64,000 nt of DNA from Acidisarcina polymorpha (GCF_003330725.1 NZ_CP030840.1:6566116-6630115); one strand, 5' to 3'. Positions 7,999 to 17,691 are shown, counted from the stretch's first letter. The notes: a model not told the origin generated them from the sequence alone. A program made the numbers and translations.

Positions 7999-8946
7999 AT
8001 GAAACTTCCTTGGCTTATTCCACTGGCATTTTTTCTACCGCTCCGAGCCACAGCCGCTGATGCGGATCCGTCCGGTCGTGTCGTCACGCTCACCCTTCAA
8101 CAGGGATCGATCACAACGCTCCATCTCCGCCCAGAGTTCGAGTCGATCATCCATCTGCCCGAAGAGGTGACTTCATTGGTTGTCGGCAGCCCAGGCTCCT
8201 TCAAAGTGGAACACAGCGAGGGCGAACCCGAGTACGTCTACGTGAAACCCCTCGTTCGCACCCGTTCGCAGAGTGATCTGCTTATCGCAACAAAGTCCGG
8301 GCAACACGTCGTTCTCGAGTTGATCAGCGACGGAGAGAGCGCGGCTACGACTCAGCCTGTCGATTTCCTGCTTGAGTACAATTCTCCGCGGAGCTTAGTG
8401 GTCGCCGGAAGCCCAGTCGGGGATACGGTTCTCGCCAGCACGGTAGAATCTCCTTCTGCGCCCAGTGGAACCCATCCGTCGAAAGCTCTGTCAGCGATTG
8501 ACGAAGAGTTCGAACAACAGAAGTCGATCAACGCCCCTGATTGGAAATTCTGGCAAGGTCAGCAAATCAAAACGTCGATTGGCGATATACGCCAGTGGAA
8601 CAATCAGACAGCCATTTCCTACTCCGTTTTCAATGCGAGTGATAAGCCGGTCGAGATCGTGCCACCGCAAATACAGATTACAGGTCTGACCTCCAACAAA
8701 AAGAAGAGGGGAAAGGAAGATAAAGCAGGTATCCTTGCTGACCAGCTTGAGGTTAGTGACCACCGTTTGAGCACGACACGCCTAGAACCTGGAGGTCGAG
8801 CAGACGGAGTAGTTGTCTTTGATCGGCCGAACTTCAAGCAGTCAACAGAAAAACTGTTCCTGCAGATCGCTCAGGCGGATCAGGTCGACAAGCCGGTTCT
8901 GGTTCAGCTTCCGTTCACTCCTCCAATCGCCACCAACGGACGATAG
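7999..8946 (+). CDS. VirB9/TrbG-like conjugal transfer protein
   Basis: A 315-aa periplasmic or outer-membrane-associated T4SS core component. It has a signal peptide (MKLPWLIPLAFFLPLRATAA). The N-terminal beta-rich segment, with TLTLQQGSITTLHLRPEF and ESIIHLPEEVTSLVVGSPG, is typical of VirB9/TrbG/CagX N-domains. The C-terminal half (about 190-310) has strands and a loop matching the family's shape but little obvious identity. It follows VirB1 by 6 bp and precedes VirB10 by 15 bp, the order expected for an outer-membrane core complex. A second VirB9-like gene lies at 28026-28862. Confidence 0.78.
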   Translation: MKLPWLIPLAFFLPLRATAADADPSGRVVTLTLQQGSITTLHLRPEFESIIHLPEEVTSLVVGSPGSFKVEHSEGEPEYVYVKPLVRTRSQSDLLIATKSGQHVVLELISDGESAATTQPVDFLLEYNSPRSLVVAGSPVGDTVLASTVESPSAPSGTHPSKALSAIDEEFEQQKSINAPDWKFWQGQQIKTSIGDIRQWNNQTAISYSVFNASDKPVEIVPPQIQITGLTSNKKKRGKEDKAGILADQLEVSDHRLSTTRLEPGGRADGVVVFDRPNFKQSTEKLFLQIAQADQVDKPVLVQLPFTPPIATNGR

Positions 8947-8961
8947 AAAGGACTATTTGCT

Positions 8962-10239
8962 ATGCAATCCGATACCACTAACTCAAACGTTCGCCGGCCT
9001 GGGCCGCTCGATCTCGAAGAGACTGCCGAACCCACATGGGCAGAGAACCCGGGCCATGAGCGATCGACCCCTATGACGGCGAAAACTTCCGCACCTGGGC
9101 AGCAATTCGCAACCCGAGCGACCGCCGAGAAACTAAGTCCCGACAGAAACAAGATTCTGATCATTGGAGGCGGTCTTCTTGCTGCAGTTTTGTTTTTTGC
9201 CCTGACCATGTTCCTAGGTAATTCACCGGCAAAGAAAAGGAGTGCCTCCAGTCTCGCTCATACTGCACAACAGAGCGCGACCTCAAAGGGCAGCGTGACT
9301 CCGGTCATGGACACGGTGCATAGCCCGGCACAGAATAACTCGAGCGGACAGCTCGGTCCGGATGACATCAACCGCACGAAGGCGAGCTCTGGGAAATCGA
9401 CGGTCAACAAGCCCTCGACCTCTAGCCAGAATTCTCTCCCGCCAGTTCCTACCCTCAACGGCAATCTCGGCAACGTGCCCTCGTTCGCAGATACGCAACA
9501 GCACTGGGAAGAGCCTAGACCCTACGGCGACGCCCCGGCAGCTTCAACACCCCAAACGCAACAACAACAGAATGCTCTGAAGGAACCGTCTCTTGTATTT
9601 GTGAGAAATCTTCCGCAGAGTACGGGCTCTTCTTCTAGAAGCGGAACCCCAGAAGGGACGACACTCGTATTGGATTTCGCCCCAGGGACACGCATTCTTG
9701 CAAAGCTTACGACCGAGATATCGAGCGCGGTACAGACACCTGTTATCGCGGAGGCGCAGTATACGTACGCGGTAGGCGATCGGGTCGTTATACCAGCAGG
9801 GGCTAAGTTCATTGGCCACCTGGAGCAGGCTGATCGCAGTGGTCTCGTGAGCGTTAGATTCGACGAAGTGGACTTGAAAGACGACGACAAAGAGAAGATT
9901 GAGGCATTGGGCATAGGCCTCGATCTCGCGCCGATCAAAGGACTCGTATCAGGGAAAAATACCGGACGAAATTTCCTGGTTCGAACCGCATCTGGCATTG
10001 GTTCGGTAGCTGCGATGATCGTAGGCAATAACACAAGCTCTAGCTTCTCCGAGGACGACCTTATCCGAGAGAGGATCGCTGAAAACGCGGGGAATGCCGG
10101 GGATTCAAAACTGATGAATCTCGCCGTGACGAACAAAGTGGTCGTCTCTGTGCCAGCGGATACAAAAATTTATGTGGTCTTCACGAAACGCGAGCAGAAT
10201 ACGCACACTCTTCATCCAATCGACCCCAAAGCCCCTTGA
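8962..10239 (+). CDS. VirB10/TrbI-like conjugal transfer protein
   Basis: A 425-aa protein that should span both membranes and gate the T4SS channel. It has a cytoplasmic N-terminus of about 65 residues and one transmembrane helix at about 69-91 (ILIIGGGLLAAVLFFALTMF). A Ser/Thr/Pro/Gln-rich periplasmic linker runs to about residue 215. The C-terminal beta-barrel domain carries the family signature GTRILAKLTTEISSAV, then DRVVIPAGAKFIGHLEQ and VRFDEVDL. These are the TrbI/VirB10 barrel motifs. A terminator follows directly, so the first T4SS operon ends here. Confidence 0.9.
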   Translation: MQSDTTNSNVRRPGPLDLEETAEPTWAENPGHERSTPMTAKTSAPGQQFATRATAEKLSPDRNKILIIGGGLLAAVLFFALTMFLGNSPAKKRSASSLAHTAQQSATSKGSVTPVMDTVHSPAQNNSSGQLGPDDINRTKASSGKSTVNKPSTSSQNSLPPVPTLNGNLGNVPSFADTQQHWEEPRPYGDAPAASTPQTQQQQNALKEPSLVFVRNLPQSTGSSSRSGTPEGTTLVLDFAPGTRILAKLTTEISSAVQTPVIAEAQYTYAVGDRVVIPAGAKFIGHLEQADRSGLVSVRFDEVDLKDDDKEKIEALGIGLDLAPIKGLVSGKNTGRNFLVRTASGIGSVAAMIVGNNTSSSFSEDDLIRERIAENAGNAGDSKLMNLAVTNKVVVSVPADTKIYVVFTKREQNTHTLHPIDPKAP

Positions 10240-10265
10240 GCTTCAAGTCCGCTGCATACACCCTC

Positions 10266-10296
10266 AGCCCCGGCAACGAACGCCGGGGCTCTATTT
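10266..10296 (+). terminator. Terminator-like hairpin after virB10
   Basis: A perfect 9-bp GC-rich stem (AGCCCCGGC with GCCGGGGCT, 7-nt loop) is followed by CTATTTG. The T-tract is short, but its position 27 bp after the VirB10 stop supports termination of the first T4SS block. Confidence 0.75.
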
Positions 10297-10688
10297 GTCG
10301 ATGAGCCGCGGATTGCAGTCAAGCTTGTGAACAGATTTCGCACGGCTAGAGAAGCCGATCAATTGCGAAATCGCCCTATTGTCGATTCCTTTGTGGCACT
10401 ACACAGAACGCCCAATCACTGAAGCAGCACCCATTCACTCGATGCGAAGCTGTTGTAGATTGGAGCCATGATCTCCGAATAGCACTGCTGGTTGAGTTGG
10501 TCCCTGAAAGATGCAAGAGCAGGGCTTATCCAGAAAGCAACTGCCCGTGTCATTTCTAATGCGATCTCGAGTGGTTGTGATGGGTGAATCTAGTTGGTCG
10601 CTGTAGAGTGCACGAATGAAGCTTTCTTCCAAGCTTTATCCCGGCCCCGGCACAGTTGCCTATGAAATTTGAGGTCGGTGCAGTCAAT
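10297..10688. other. Intergenic, no gene seen
   Basis: About 390 bp between the virB10 terminator and the convergent broken TolB-like gene. I see no gene or repeat that I can support. Confidence 0.5.
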
Positions 10689-12460
10689 CTATCTGCTGGT
10701 CAGTGACTGTTTCCAAATCTGCTTCCACTGTGTCTCACGTGTGCAGGCGATCAGGTGCCCATCTGGTAAAACCCGCGGATGCAGCAGGTTCCCGGAGTCA
10801 TGAGTGAACTGCTGAGGAACTCCACCAGCGCGCGGTATGGAGAAAAGCTGGAGAAGATTACCGGCTAGTCCGCTAAAGATAATGTTTTTAGCATCGTGCG
10901 ACCAGTCGAGTCCACAGTATGTGGTGCAAGCATAATCAAAGATCTTATCAGGATGAGATCCATCTGCACTGACAACCCACAGTACCCGTTTGTCATCACC
11001 CCGATCATCCTTCAACACCAATCTCTTTACCGTCAAGCGACCATGAAGCCCACCGAACGCTGTGGATATCGCCCGGAAGCGGAAGCATCTCTTTATGGAG
11101 GACGGCTCCCGTCTCTGGATCCATAGTGAGCACCCAGAGCTTGGATATGCCTAAGGTCCCGCTGCGATCCCATGAGGCGAACAGCAACTTCTTCCCGTCG
11201 GGCGACCAAGTACGCCGGTCCCGTCTCCAGACCGAAGTCGGTCAGCCGTATCTCCGGAGCATGAACATCGTCGGCTTCGCGAAGGTAGATATCGTCTGTA
11301 CTTCCCTTGCTGTGGTACGAGGCGATGAGTGCGGGAGATCGATGGGAATGGAATGCGATCCACTTTCCGTTTGGAGACCAGGCCGGTGGAAAATCCTCGT
11401 GGTATCCGGAGACAATGATGAATGGTTGCGTCTTCCGTGTTCCCTTCGAATTGACGCCAACGACCGCATCATCGATGTCAAGCGGCTCGTCCGCCAAGCG
11501 TGTATCCCCGAAAAAATAAGCGATTTTTGATCCGTCAAGATTCCACATGGGAACTTGTCCGCCCGCAATGACCTCCTTCGAAACCCCGCCCGTTGACGGA
11601 AGCTTCACGATGGAATCTTCCACCTCGGAACGCACCCAGTACAGAGCGTTCCCGGCAACGGCAGGGCCAAAGTTGTCTCGACCAGCCGTTGCCACCACTG
11701 GATGCCGGTCTCCTGTTGCGAGATCCATCTGAGAAATTTTCAACCACCGGTCCGCATACCGATGTGAGCGCATCTCGTTGCTCGGAGCTCCGTGCGAAGC
11801 AAGAGAGGGGTAGACACTCTTTTGGTCTGGCGACAAAGCGATCTGACCACCGAATAGACTTACATCGAGATGGCCAGCAATCAGGTGGGATTCGCCGGTG
11901 GTCAAATCGATCTGAGATAAAGAGCCTTCGCCGACACTGTTCAGTGCCAGGTAAAAGAAGGAGGCGCTATCAGGCGAGAACAGCATCGCCGTCACCCTGC
12001 CATCAGGCTTGTAGCCGCGTAGCTTTCCGGGGAGACCGACCAGCAGGGAATTCTCGGGAGCGCCAGCGTCAAAATACGCGATCTCCTTTGCATCGGGGGA
12101 GCATGTTGGCATAAAACGGTCAGGAATCGTAGCGAGCATCTCTCCACCGGGTGTCGGAAGGAACCATCCTGACCCACTTCCCGCTCGTCCAAGGCGCGCC
12201 AGCGAATCGGAGCCACAGAAGGCTGCACCCTTCAATTCGGTCAGATACCCTTTCAAGAGAGCAGGTTCCTCGCGGTTTCTAGTTATATCGTAAAGATGGA
12301 GATCATTTGGGTCGTTTCCGAAGAGCGCTTGCCTCGCGGTCGGTGAAATGCTGACCGGACTGAAGTACCGGTCGATCCAGTGATTTTCTGATCTTTGGAG
12401 AACGAACACTGGAGCGCCAACTGCATGTTCTTGTCCATAGGAATTCATGGAGCTGAGCAT
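10689..12460 (-). pseudogene. TolB/WD40-like beta-propeller protein, broken by two frameshifts
   Basis: Three consecutive frames together encode one propeller protein of roughly 590 aa with repeated SPD/SPDG units (SPTARQALF, SPDAKEIAYF, LSPDQKSVY, WSPNGKWIAFHS). The first frame (12460 down to about 11210) shifts by one extra base near 11208-11212, after which WSPDGKKLLFASWD reads correctly. A second extra base near 11037-11042 precedes KRLVLKDDRGDD. Both are net +1 shifts on the coding strand. Upstream of the first ATG the frame stays open through a hydrophobic stretch (IPLGNLLGGLAVML) up to a stop. An N-terminal DNA-binding domain of the kind often joined to such propellers in Acidobacteriota may have been lost, which is inference. 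Either a pseudogene or a gene with two sequencing errors. It lies in cargo between the two T4SS blocks. Confidence 0.75.
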
Positions 12461-13009
12461 GACCGCAAGGCCGCCTAGGAGATTACCGAGAGGAATGCGC
12501 GTTTAAATGTTAGACGTTCGACATCGCCTGCCTTGATGATCTATAAAGAGCCAATGCTTACAACAATTCTGCCATCACTCCGTTGATCGGACTGATCGAT
12601 TGATGCAGTTTGTGCGGTCGGAACTCAAAGGCGCTTCCTTCTTTATGCTTGCAATTTTCTTCCTATCGCCAGCTCTACCAAATCAAGGAGCTACAGGCAA
12701 CTGACGCCTTTTCACGGCGCAGCTCAGACTGGTTGCAGCTTTGCCTCGGAGCGCACCTGCGCACTCTGGGATACTCTGTGCAGCCCTCGCGTTAAACGTT
12801 GATTAGCGTCAGGGGGAACGACGCACACTTGCTCACCAGCATTTCTGTCCGCACTCGTCAGGAACTTGGCAGAAAACATGCCTTCATTTCTCGTTTGGTA
12901 ACCATCTACTGATGGTGCCCCAAACCCGCGTTCAGATCCCCTTTTAGGCGAGTTCTCGAAGAAACCGGAAGGAGCTGACATTGGTTTCCATCCCATTAGG
13001 AGATTAGTT
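12461..13009. other. Intergenic, no gene seen
   Basis: About 550 bp between the divergent TolB-like pseudogene and the dehydrogenase gene. It should hold promoters for both directions. Short open frames here have no ribosome site or recognisable motif. AGGAG at about 12998-13003 serves the dehydrogenase. Confidence 0.5.
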
Positions 13010-14026
13010 TTGGAAGTCGTCCTGTACTCCATCCCGCAATATCGCGCATTCGCAGAGTCATTTTGTTTTGAAATCTCGGAGATCAGACCAAATGATCGGT
13101 GCTACCTTACTGACGTCCATTGCGACACTCCTGCCATTGGGAATTGCGAAGTGTTGCTCACTCTTGGGCGTCTTACGGGCCAAGACTTATCTGCATATCG
13201 CTACCTGACTTTCATCCAAACTCTTTCGGCGGGATACGAGCAAATAGACTGTGAAGCCGCTTCCGCGGCAGGCATCTGGGTTTCTTATGCTCCTTCCGAA
13301 CAGACTGGTAACGCCGATGCAGTCGCGGAGTTCGTGATCATGAACATCCTCACACTCTCTCGTAATCTCCTTGGAGCGCTCTCAGCGGTGACCAACGCAC
13401 CTTTTGACCCACTTCCAGTCGCCCGAGGCCTCGGGGGGAAGAAAGTTTGTGTCGTAGGTTTCGGCGGCGTCGGTCGTGCACTTCTAGAAAGATTGAGGCC
13501 TTTCGGTTGCGATACGGTTGTCGTAACCAGAAATCCCAAAAAAGCGGGCTTGGACTTTGCACCGCATCCGCTCGAAGATCTCCCGGAAGTCCTTCGCACT
13601 GCAGACATAGTCGTTCTCTGTCTTCGTGCCGATAATCAGAACCGTCACCTGTTTGACGGGGCGCTATTTCGTACTATGAAAGCCGGTGCACTCTTCATCA
13701 ATGTCGCCCGCGGCTCCCTGGTTGATGAGATGGCACTGCAGACCGCTATCGAAACAGGACATCTCCGCGCCGCAGCTCTCGACGTTCTTGAAAACGAGCC
13801 CGTTAATTCTGCAAACCCTTTGGTCAGTCTTGAAAGGACGCTCATTACCCCACATTGCGCGGGATTTACCGACACCATGCTTCGCGGAACGATCGCGTAT
13901 GTCGACGCTGTCTTATCAACATTTCAGAACGGCGAGCGCCCAGCGTCGTTGCTTAACGAGCCCCAGATGCCACGACGACCGCTGGCGCAACCACATCTAG
14001 AAACAGGATTCATCGGGACGCTGTAA
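13010..14026 (+). CDS. D-isomer-specific 2-hydroxyacid dehydrogenase
   Basis: A 338-aa NAD(P)-dependent oxidoreductase that should interconvert a 2-keto acid and a D-2-hydroxy acid. It starts with TTG at 13010, with AGGAG 7 nt upstream. The Rossmann nucleotide site is KKVCVVGFGGVGRALL (GxGGxG). Family landmarks follow: ADIVVLCLRADNQNRHLF, INVARGSLVDEMAL (the catalytic-Arg region), AALDVLENEPV (catalytic Glu) and ITPHCAGFT (catalytic His). The N-terminal half is the substrate domain, with Q-T-L-S-A-G-Y-E like the family's Q-x-x-x-x-G-x-D/E. It lies 10 bp before an MFS transporter gene, so the pair may import and process one organic acid; the substrate is unknown. Confidence 0.9.
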   Translation: MEVVLYSIPQYRAFAESFCFEISEIRPNDRCYLTDVHCDTPAIGNCEVLLTLGRLTGQDLSAYRYLTFIQTLSAGYEQIDCEAASAAGIWVSYAPSEQTGNADAVAEFVIMNILTLSRNLLGALSAVTNAPFDPLPVARGLGGKKVCVVGFGGVGRALLERLRPFGCDTVVVTRNPKKAGLDFAPHPLEDLPEVLRTADIVVLCLRADNQNRHLFDGALFRTMKAGALFINVARGSLVDEMALQTAIETGHLRAAALDVLENEPVNSANPLVSLERTLITPHCAGFTDTMLRGTIAYVDAVLSTFQNGERPASLLNEPQMPRRPLAQPHLETGFIGTL

Positions 14027-14036
14027 ACATCATCCT

Positions 14037-15317
14037 ATGCCCAATCTAACAAAACAATTGAACACGCCAGCCAAGGTGCTCTTCGCCAGTCTTGTCGGTA
14101 CGACTGTCGAATTCTTCGACTTTTACATTTATGCCACCGCGGCCGTCATAGTCTTCCCTAAGCTATTTTTTCCTGCTGGCGACGCAACGGCTGCAACGCT
14201 CGCCTCTCTCGCTACCTTTGCCATCGCCTTCATTGCGAGGCCTATCGGCTCTACGCTCTTCGGCCACTTTGGTGACCGTGTCGGCCGCAAAGCTACACTG
14301 GTTCTTGCGCTATCGACAATGGGTTTGTCGACATTCGCAGTCGGCGCGCTGCCAACTTACAAGACAGCGGGCGTTCTCGCCTCGCTATTGCTAGCGCTCT
14401 GCCGCGCGGGTCAAGGTATCGGTCTTGGCGGTGAATGGGGAGGCGCTATCCTGCTCGCGACGGAAAACGCTCCACCCGGCAAGCGTGCTTGGTACGGCAT
14501 GTTCCCGCAACTCGGTGCACCCATCGGCTTCTTCTTTTCGAGTGCGACTTTCCTGCTGATCTCTAAATGGCTCAGCCCTGCGCAGTTCCTGAGTTTCGGA
14601 TGGCGGCTGCCGTTCCTCGCGAGTGGGGTACTCGTCCTGTTAGGTCTCTATGTGCGCCTGACGATCACCGAAACTCCGGTCTTCGCCGCGGCGATGGAAC
14701 GTCGCGAGCCCCATAGAGTTCCTATTTTCGCGGTGGTCAGAAATCATTTTGGCGTCCTCGTAGCGGCCACGCTTACCAGCCTGGCGACCTTCGTTCTCTT
14801 CTACGTGATGATCGTTTTTACCCTTACGTGGGCCACGTCCGCTTTGCACTATAGCAAGAACGAGTTTCTTCGGATGCAGCTCATCGGCGTCGTATTCTTC
14901 GCACTCGCGATTCCTGCCGCCGCGCTGCTTGCCGAGCGCGGACGCAAGCGGGTCATGATCGCCATTAGTCTTGGCATCGCGGTCTTCGGGTTGTTCTTCG
15001 CACCGATGTTCCAGTCCGGTCACACAGGTGCACTCGTGATGCTCATCCTCGGCCTATCTTTGATGGGCCTTACCTACGGCCCGCTCGGCACAGTGCTGTC
15101 GGAGTTGTTTCCAACAGCCGTCCGCTACTCCGGCAGTTCGCTCGCCTTCAGCGTTGCAGGCATCCTCGGTGCGTCGCTCACGCCCTACATCGCAACTAAG
15201 CTGGCCACGGCCTATGGTCTACGGTACGTTGGCTACTATCTTAGCGCCGCGGCGGTGATTACTATCATCGGCTTGCTCGGCATTCGCGAGACAAAATACC
15301 AAGACCTGAACCTTTAG
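14037..15317 (+). CDS. MFS transporter, metabolite:H+ symporter type
   Basis: A 426-aa protein with about 12 hydrophobic helices. It begins with the segment TTVEFFDFYIYATAAVIVF, typical of the MHS family (proline/betaine, citrate, shikimate, dicarboxylate transporters). The MFS loop 2-3 signature is HFGDRVGRKATL. RAGQGIGLGGEWGGA is the MHS signature of helix 4, and the central loop carries RREPHRVPIF. It should take up an organic acid with protons across the inner membrane. It lies 10 bp downstream of the 2-hydroxyacid dehydrogenase gene and is probably cotranscribed with it. The two make a small catabolic cassette inserted between the T4SS blocks. Confidence 0.92.
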   Translation: MPNLTKQLNTPAKVLFASLVGTTVEFFDFYIYATAAVIVFPKLFFPAGDATAATLASLATFAIAFIARPIGSTLFGHFGDRVGRKATLVLALSTMGLSTFAVGALPTYKTAGVLASLLLALCRAGQGIGLGGEWGGAILLATENAPPGKRAWYGMFPQLGAPIGFFFSSATFLLISKWLSPAQFLSFGWRLPFLASGVLVLLGLYVRLTITETPVFAAAMERREPHRVPIFAVVRNHFGVLVAATLTSLATFVLFYVMIVFTLTWATSALHYSKNEFLRMQLIGVVFFALAIPAAALLAERGRKRVMIAISLGIAVFGLFFAPMFQSGHTGALVMLILGLSLMGLTYGPLGTVLSELFPTAVRYSGSSLAFSVAGILGASLTPYIATKLATAYGLRYVGYYLSAAAVITIIGLLGIRETKYQDLNL

Positions 15318-15778
15318 GTTGCTTATCAAGGCGGAATGCTCAAGCATCGTTCGGCGGAAAGTCCCTACTGGGCCGCAAGCGATCCTAGACTTTCGGGAAA
15401 GGTCTGCTATTCAAGTGAAAGGTTTTTCCACTCTCACCGGATGCTACGGCCGAGCATCCGCTTTGACCCATTGCTGAGCCGATTGGATCAAGATTACATT
15501 TGCCCGTATGACACTCCAGATGTGTCAGTCCTCCTCATGACCGAGTTCGCCAGAGTGACAAGCCGTCTTTCCAGAGCTTAGAGGATGATGCAGTCTCATC
15601 GCGACGTGGCAATAGGTCGCACTCAGTTCAATTTTTCTTACGTATTGTCTTCTGCGGACGGTGGAATTCGCCGCGTTGGCCCCTTTTAAGCGTTCCGTCA
15701 TTTGACGGAGTGTGGAAGTAACGGCACTTTCTTCTACACACGGATGCCCCGAGCAGCCGCGTACAGGAGAAAAACGTT
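15318..15778. other. Intergenic, probable promoter of the main T4SS operon
   Basis: About 460 bp between the MFS gene and virB2. I see no supported gene. The region is less GC-rich around 15620-15660 and should hold the promoter for the operon that starts at 15779. TACAGGAGAAAAACGTT just upstream of the ATG contains the ribosome site AGGAG. Confidence 0.45.
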
Positions 15779-16198
15779 ATGACCACCCCATTGGCTTTCT
15801 GGCGGCCTGCTCGAGCATCCGCCACATCAACTCATCGCCCTAAGAAGCTGAACTGGGTTCATATTGCCCTCAAGTTCGCACTCGCAGCTATATTCCTCGG
15901 CAACCTCGTTCCGCTTGCCGCCAACGCTCAGAACCTCGGCACCGCGCCCCAGTTTGGACAAGCCGTGCAAGGTCAACAGGCAACCACGGTCGAAGGCACG
16001 GTGCTAAACATCGTGAACTGGGGCTGCAACGTGATTGCTCCGGTGATCGCGGTTGCATGTCTCGGTGTCGCAGGGTGGCACTTCAAGAGCGGCCGCGGCT
16101 ACATGGGCTGGGGAGTGACCGGCGTTGCTCTCATGGTCATCTCCGGTCTCGGACGAATGGCTGAGGGCTTCATCACTCAAGCGCAAGGCATTCAGTAA
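15779..16198 (+). CDS. VirB2/TrbC-like pilin
   Basis: A 139-aa pilin precursor. It has a long basic N-terminus, then a hydrophobic signal segment ending around residue 51 (LAANAQ). The mature part has two hydrophobic helices separated by a short basic, Gly-rich loop (GCNVIAPVIAVACLGVAGW, loop HFKSGRGYMG, VTGVALMVISGLGRMAEG). This is the VirB2/TrbC fold, which builds the conjugative pilus. It heads the second T4SS block; the next gene follows by 10 bp. The helix pattern recurs in the two following proteins. Confidence 0.85.
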   Translation: MTTPLAFWRPARASATSTHRPKKLNWVHIALKFALAAIFLGNLVPLAANAQNLGTAPQFGQAVQGQQATTVEGTVLNIVNWGCNVIAPVIAVACLGVAGWHFKSGRGYMGWGVTGVALMVISGLGRMAEGFITQAQGIQ

Positions 16199-16208
16199 GG
16201 AGCCCGCA

Positions 16209-16871
16209 ATGCCTGTGCCGCAATTCCTTTCCGACCTTCTTCAGTTGTTGCTCGGTCTTGCCGTGCCAGCTGCGTTCTGCACGCTGGCCGCCGCCGGAGT
16301 GAGCCTGCGGCACGAAGGGGGAACCAACTTTCACGTCAATGGACGAACTGGAAAGTGGGTATTGTGGACCGTCGTATTCCTGACGCTCCCACAACTTCTG
16401 TCATGGATTGCGGCACAAGGCATTACGGTCCCATCGGGAAGCGGATCGATTGGAACAAGTTGGCTCGCCAGCATGCAGACGATCTTTTCCAACTTCGTGA
16501 ACCAGATTGTCGTTGCGAAGTTCGTGCCAGTCCTCGCTGCGTACTTCGTCCTCAAGGCTTGCTTAGACGGAGCTGCAGGCGAGAACCCCCTTGCATCGAT
16601 CGTAGCCGCACTCTTCCTGATGTCGTTATCGGCCACGATGCAGCTCATGCAGGGGTGGAATGACGGCAGTCAGTATGCGACCACCGACATGCTTGCTTCC
16701 CTATGGAACTACCTGGTCGGGCAGATTATGCCTGCGGCAGCTGGCCTCGCCTGCGTGGGAGCTGTCATCAATTTTGTCAGGCACAGACCCTGGACTCGGT
16801 TGGTCTTCGCCGCGATCTCTTTTCTGAGTGTGAGTGGTCTCCTCGCACTCTTCCAAGCCATGGCGGCATAG
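16209..16871 (+). CDS. Multi-span membrane protein with VirB2-like repeats
   Basis: A 220-aa protein with a TAAGGAG ribosome site upstream and six or so hydrophobic segments. Two internal stretches resemble the mature VirB2 hairpin: one around SWLASMQTIFSNFVNQI to MQLMQGWND, and one from MLASLWNYLVGQIMPAAAG to SGLLALFQAMAA. Both begin with an N/W-x-x-x-x-I-x-P-type helix and end with an S-G/L-x-x-x-x-Q/M segment. I do not recognise a named family. Given its place between VirB2 and VirB3, it may be a pilin-like or inner-membrane platform component. Confidence 0.65.
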   Translation: MPVPQFLSDLLQLLLGLAVPAAFCTLAAAGVSLRHEGGTNFHVNGRTGKWVLWTVVFLTLPQLLSWIAAQGITVPSGSGSIGTSWLASMQTIFSNFVNQIVVAKFVPVLAAYFVLKACLDGAAGENPLASIVAALFLMSLSATMQLMQGWNDGSQYATTDMLASLWNYLVGQIMPAAAGLACVGAVINFVRHRPWTRLVFAAISFLSVSGLLALFQAMAA

Positions 16872-16880
16872 GAGCTGAGG

Positions 16881-17336
16881 ATGAGTTTCAACGGAGCAAT
16901 CACAAATCTCGCCTCCTGGGCAGGAAACACCATAATGCCGACGATGGCCGGGATGTTTTTTGCGAGCGCCGTCTATCGGTACAGCAAAAGCAGCCCATTT
17001 GAACACTTACTGTACGGCGGGTTCGCCTCGTTGATGTGTTCGGGAATGCTTCGCGCACTAGAAGGCTTCGTCCAGCATGCCGGCGCTACCAATGCCGACG
17101 CCTTCTGGTTGGCGAGCATGAGCTTGGTGAACTGGACGGCAAACGTAATTCTGCCCATGTTCGCTCTGACTCAACTCGCTGCGATGGCACTCCACATGGC
17201 CGGTGTGCTTTCAGAGATCTATCCAGGATCGACCTGGATCAGGAAGTTTGTCGCCGCGGTCGCAGCTCTCATGGTTTCGGGAGTGATGCGGCTGGCCGAG
17301 TCGATGGTAACGCAAGCACACGGGGTAGGAGGGTAG
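16881..17336 (+). CDS. Tandem VirB2-like membrane protein
   Basis: A 151-aa protein made of two consecutive pilin-like hairpins. Unit 1 is about residues 4-70 (ITNLASWAGNTIMPTMAG to LRALEGFVQHAG). Unit 2 is about 78-151 (SLVNWTANVILPMFAL to MRLAESMVTQAHGVGG). Each matches the mature VirB2 two genes upstream, which has VLNIVNWGCNVIAPVIAV and LGRMAEGFITQAQGIQ. The similarity is clearest at the W-x-x-N-x-I-x-P start and the R-x-x-E-x-x-x-x-Q end. It probably arose by duplication of the pilin. It could be a minor pilin or a membrane anchor; function is inferred only from similarity and position. Confidence 0.68.
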   Translation: MSFNGAITNLASWAGNTIMPTMAGMFFASAVYRYSKSSPFEHLLYGGFASLMCSGMLRALEGFVQHAGATNADAFWLASMSLVNWTANVILPMFALTQLAAMALHMAGVLSEIYPGSTWIRKFVAAVAALMVSGVMRLAESMVTQAHGVGG

Positions 17337-17340
17337 GCAC

Positions 17341-17688
17341 ATGAGTCTCGACTTGACGCCGGTCCATCGCAATCTCAATACGAAGGTGTCGTTCTTGGGT
17401 CTCGAGTTCGAGGATTTGATCCTCGTACTGGCCCTGGCAGCGCTGATGAACCTGCTGGCCCACTTCGTCGGAGACACCGCGCATGTCCTTGGCATGCCGC
17501 TCAACGTCTTCATGGAATTTGTCGTGCCAGCGTTGGCCGTCCCATTCCTGATCCTATTCAAGTATGGACGGCCGCGGGGCTATCTGACCGACCTGGTCCG
17601 CTCGTTCTTCTCCCCAAAGGCATGGTGCGCACTTGAACGAGATTCGGAGTTGACGCAGAGTTATGTTGCCGGAGAGGAGGAGGAGTGA
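17341..17688 (+). CDS. VirB3-like inner-membrane T4SS protein
   Basis: A 115-aa protein that begins with TPVHRNLNTKVSFLGLEFED, continues with two hydrophobic helices (about residues 27-47 and 57-77) and then FKYGRPRGYLTDLVRSFF. A short N-terminus with P-x-x-R, two transmembrane helices and a basic tail are the hallmarks of VirB3/TrbD. It immediately precedes virB4 apart from one tiny gene, the conserved VirB3-VirB4 order. It should anchor the VirB4 ATPase in the inner membrane. Confidence 0.82.
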   Translation: MSLDLTPVHRNLNTKVSFLGLEFEDLILVLALAALMNLLAHFVGDTAHVLGMPLNVFMEFVVPALAVPFLILFKYGRPRGYLTDLVRSFFSPKAWCALERDSELTQSYVAGEEEE

Positions 17689-17691
17689 CCT

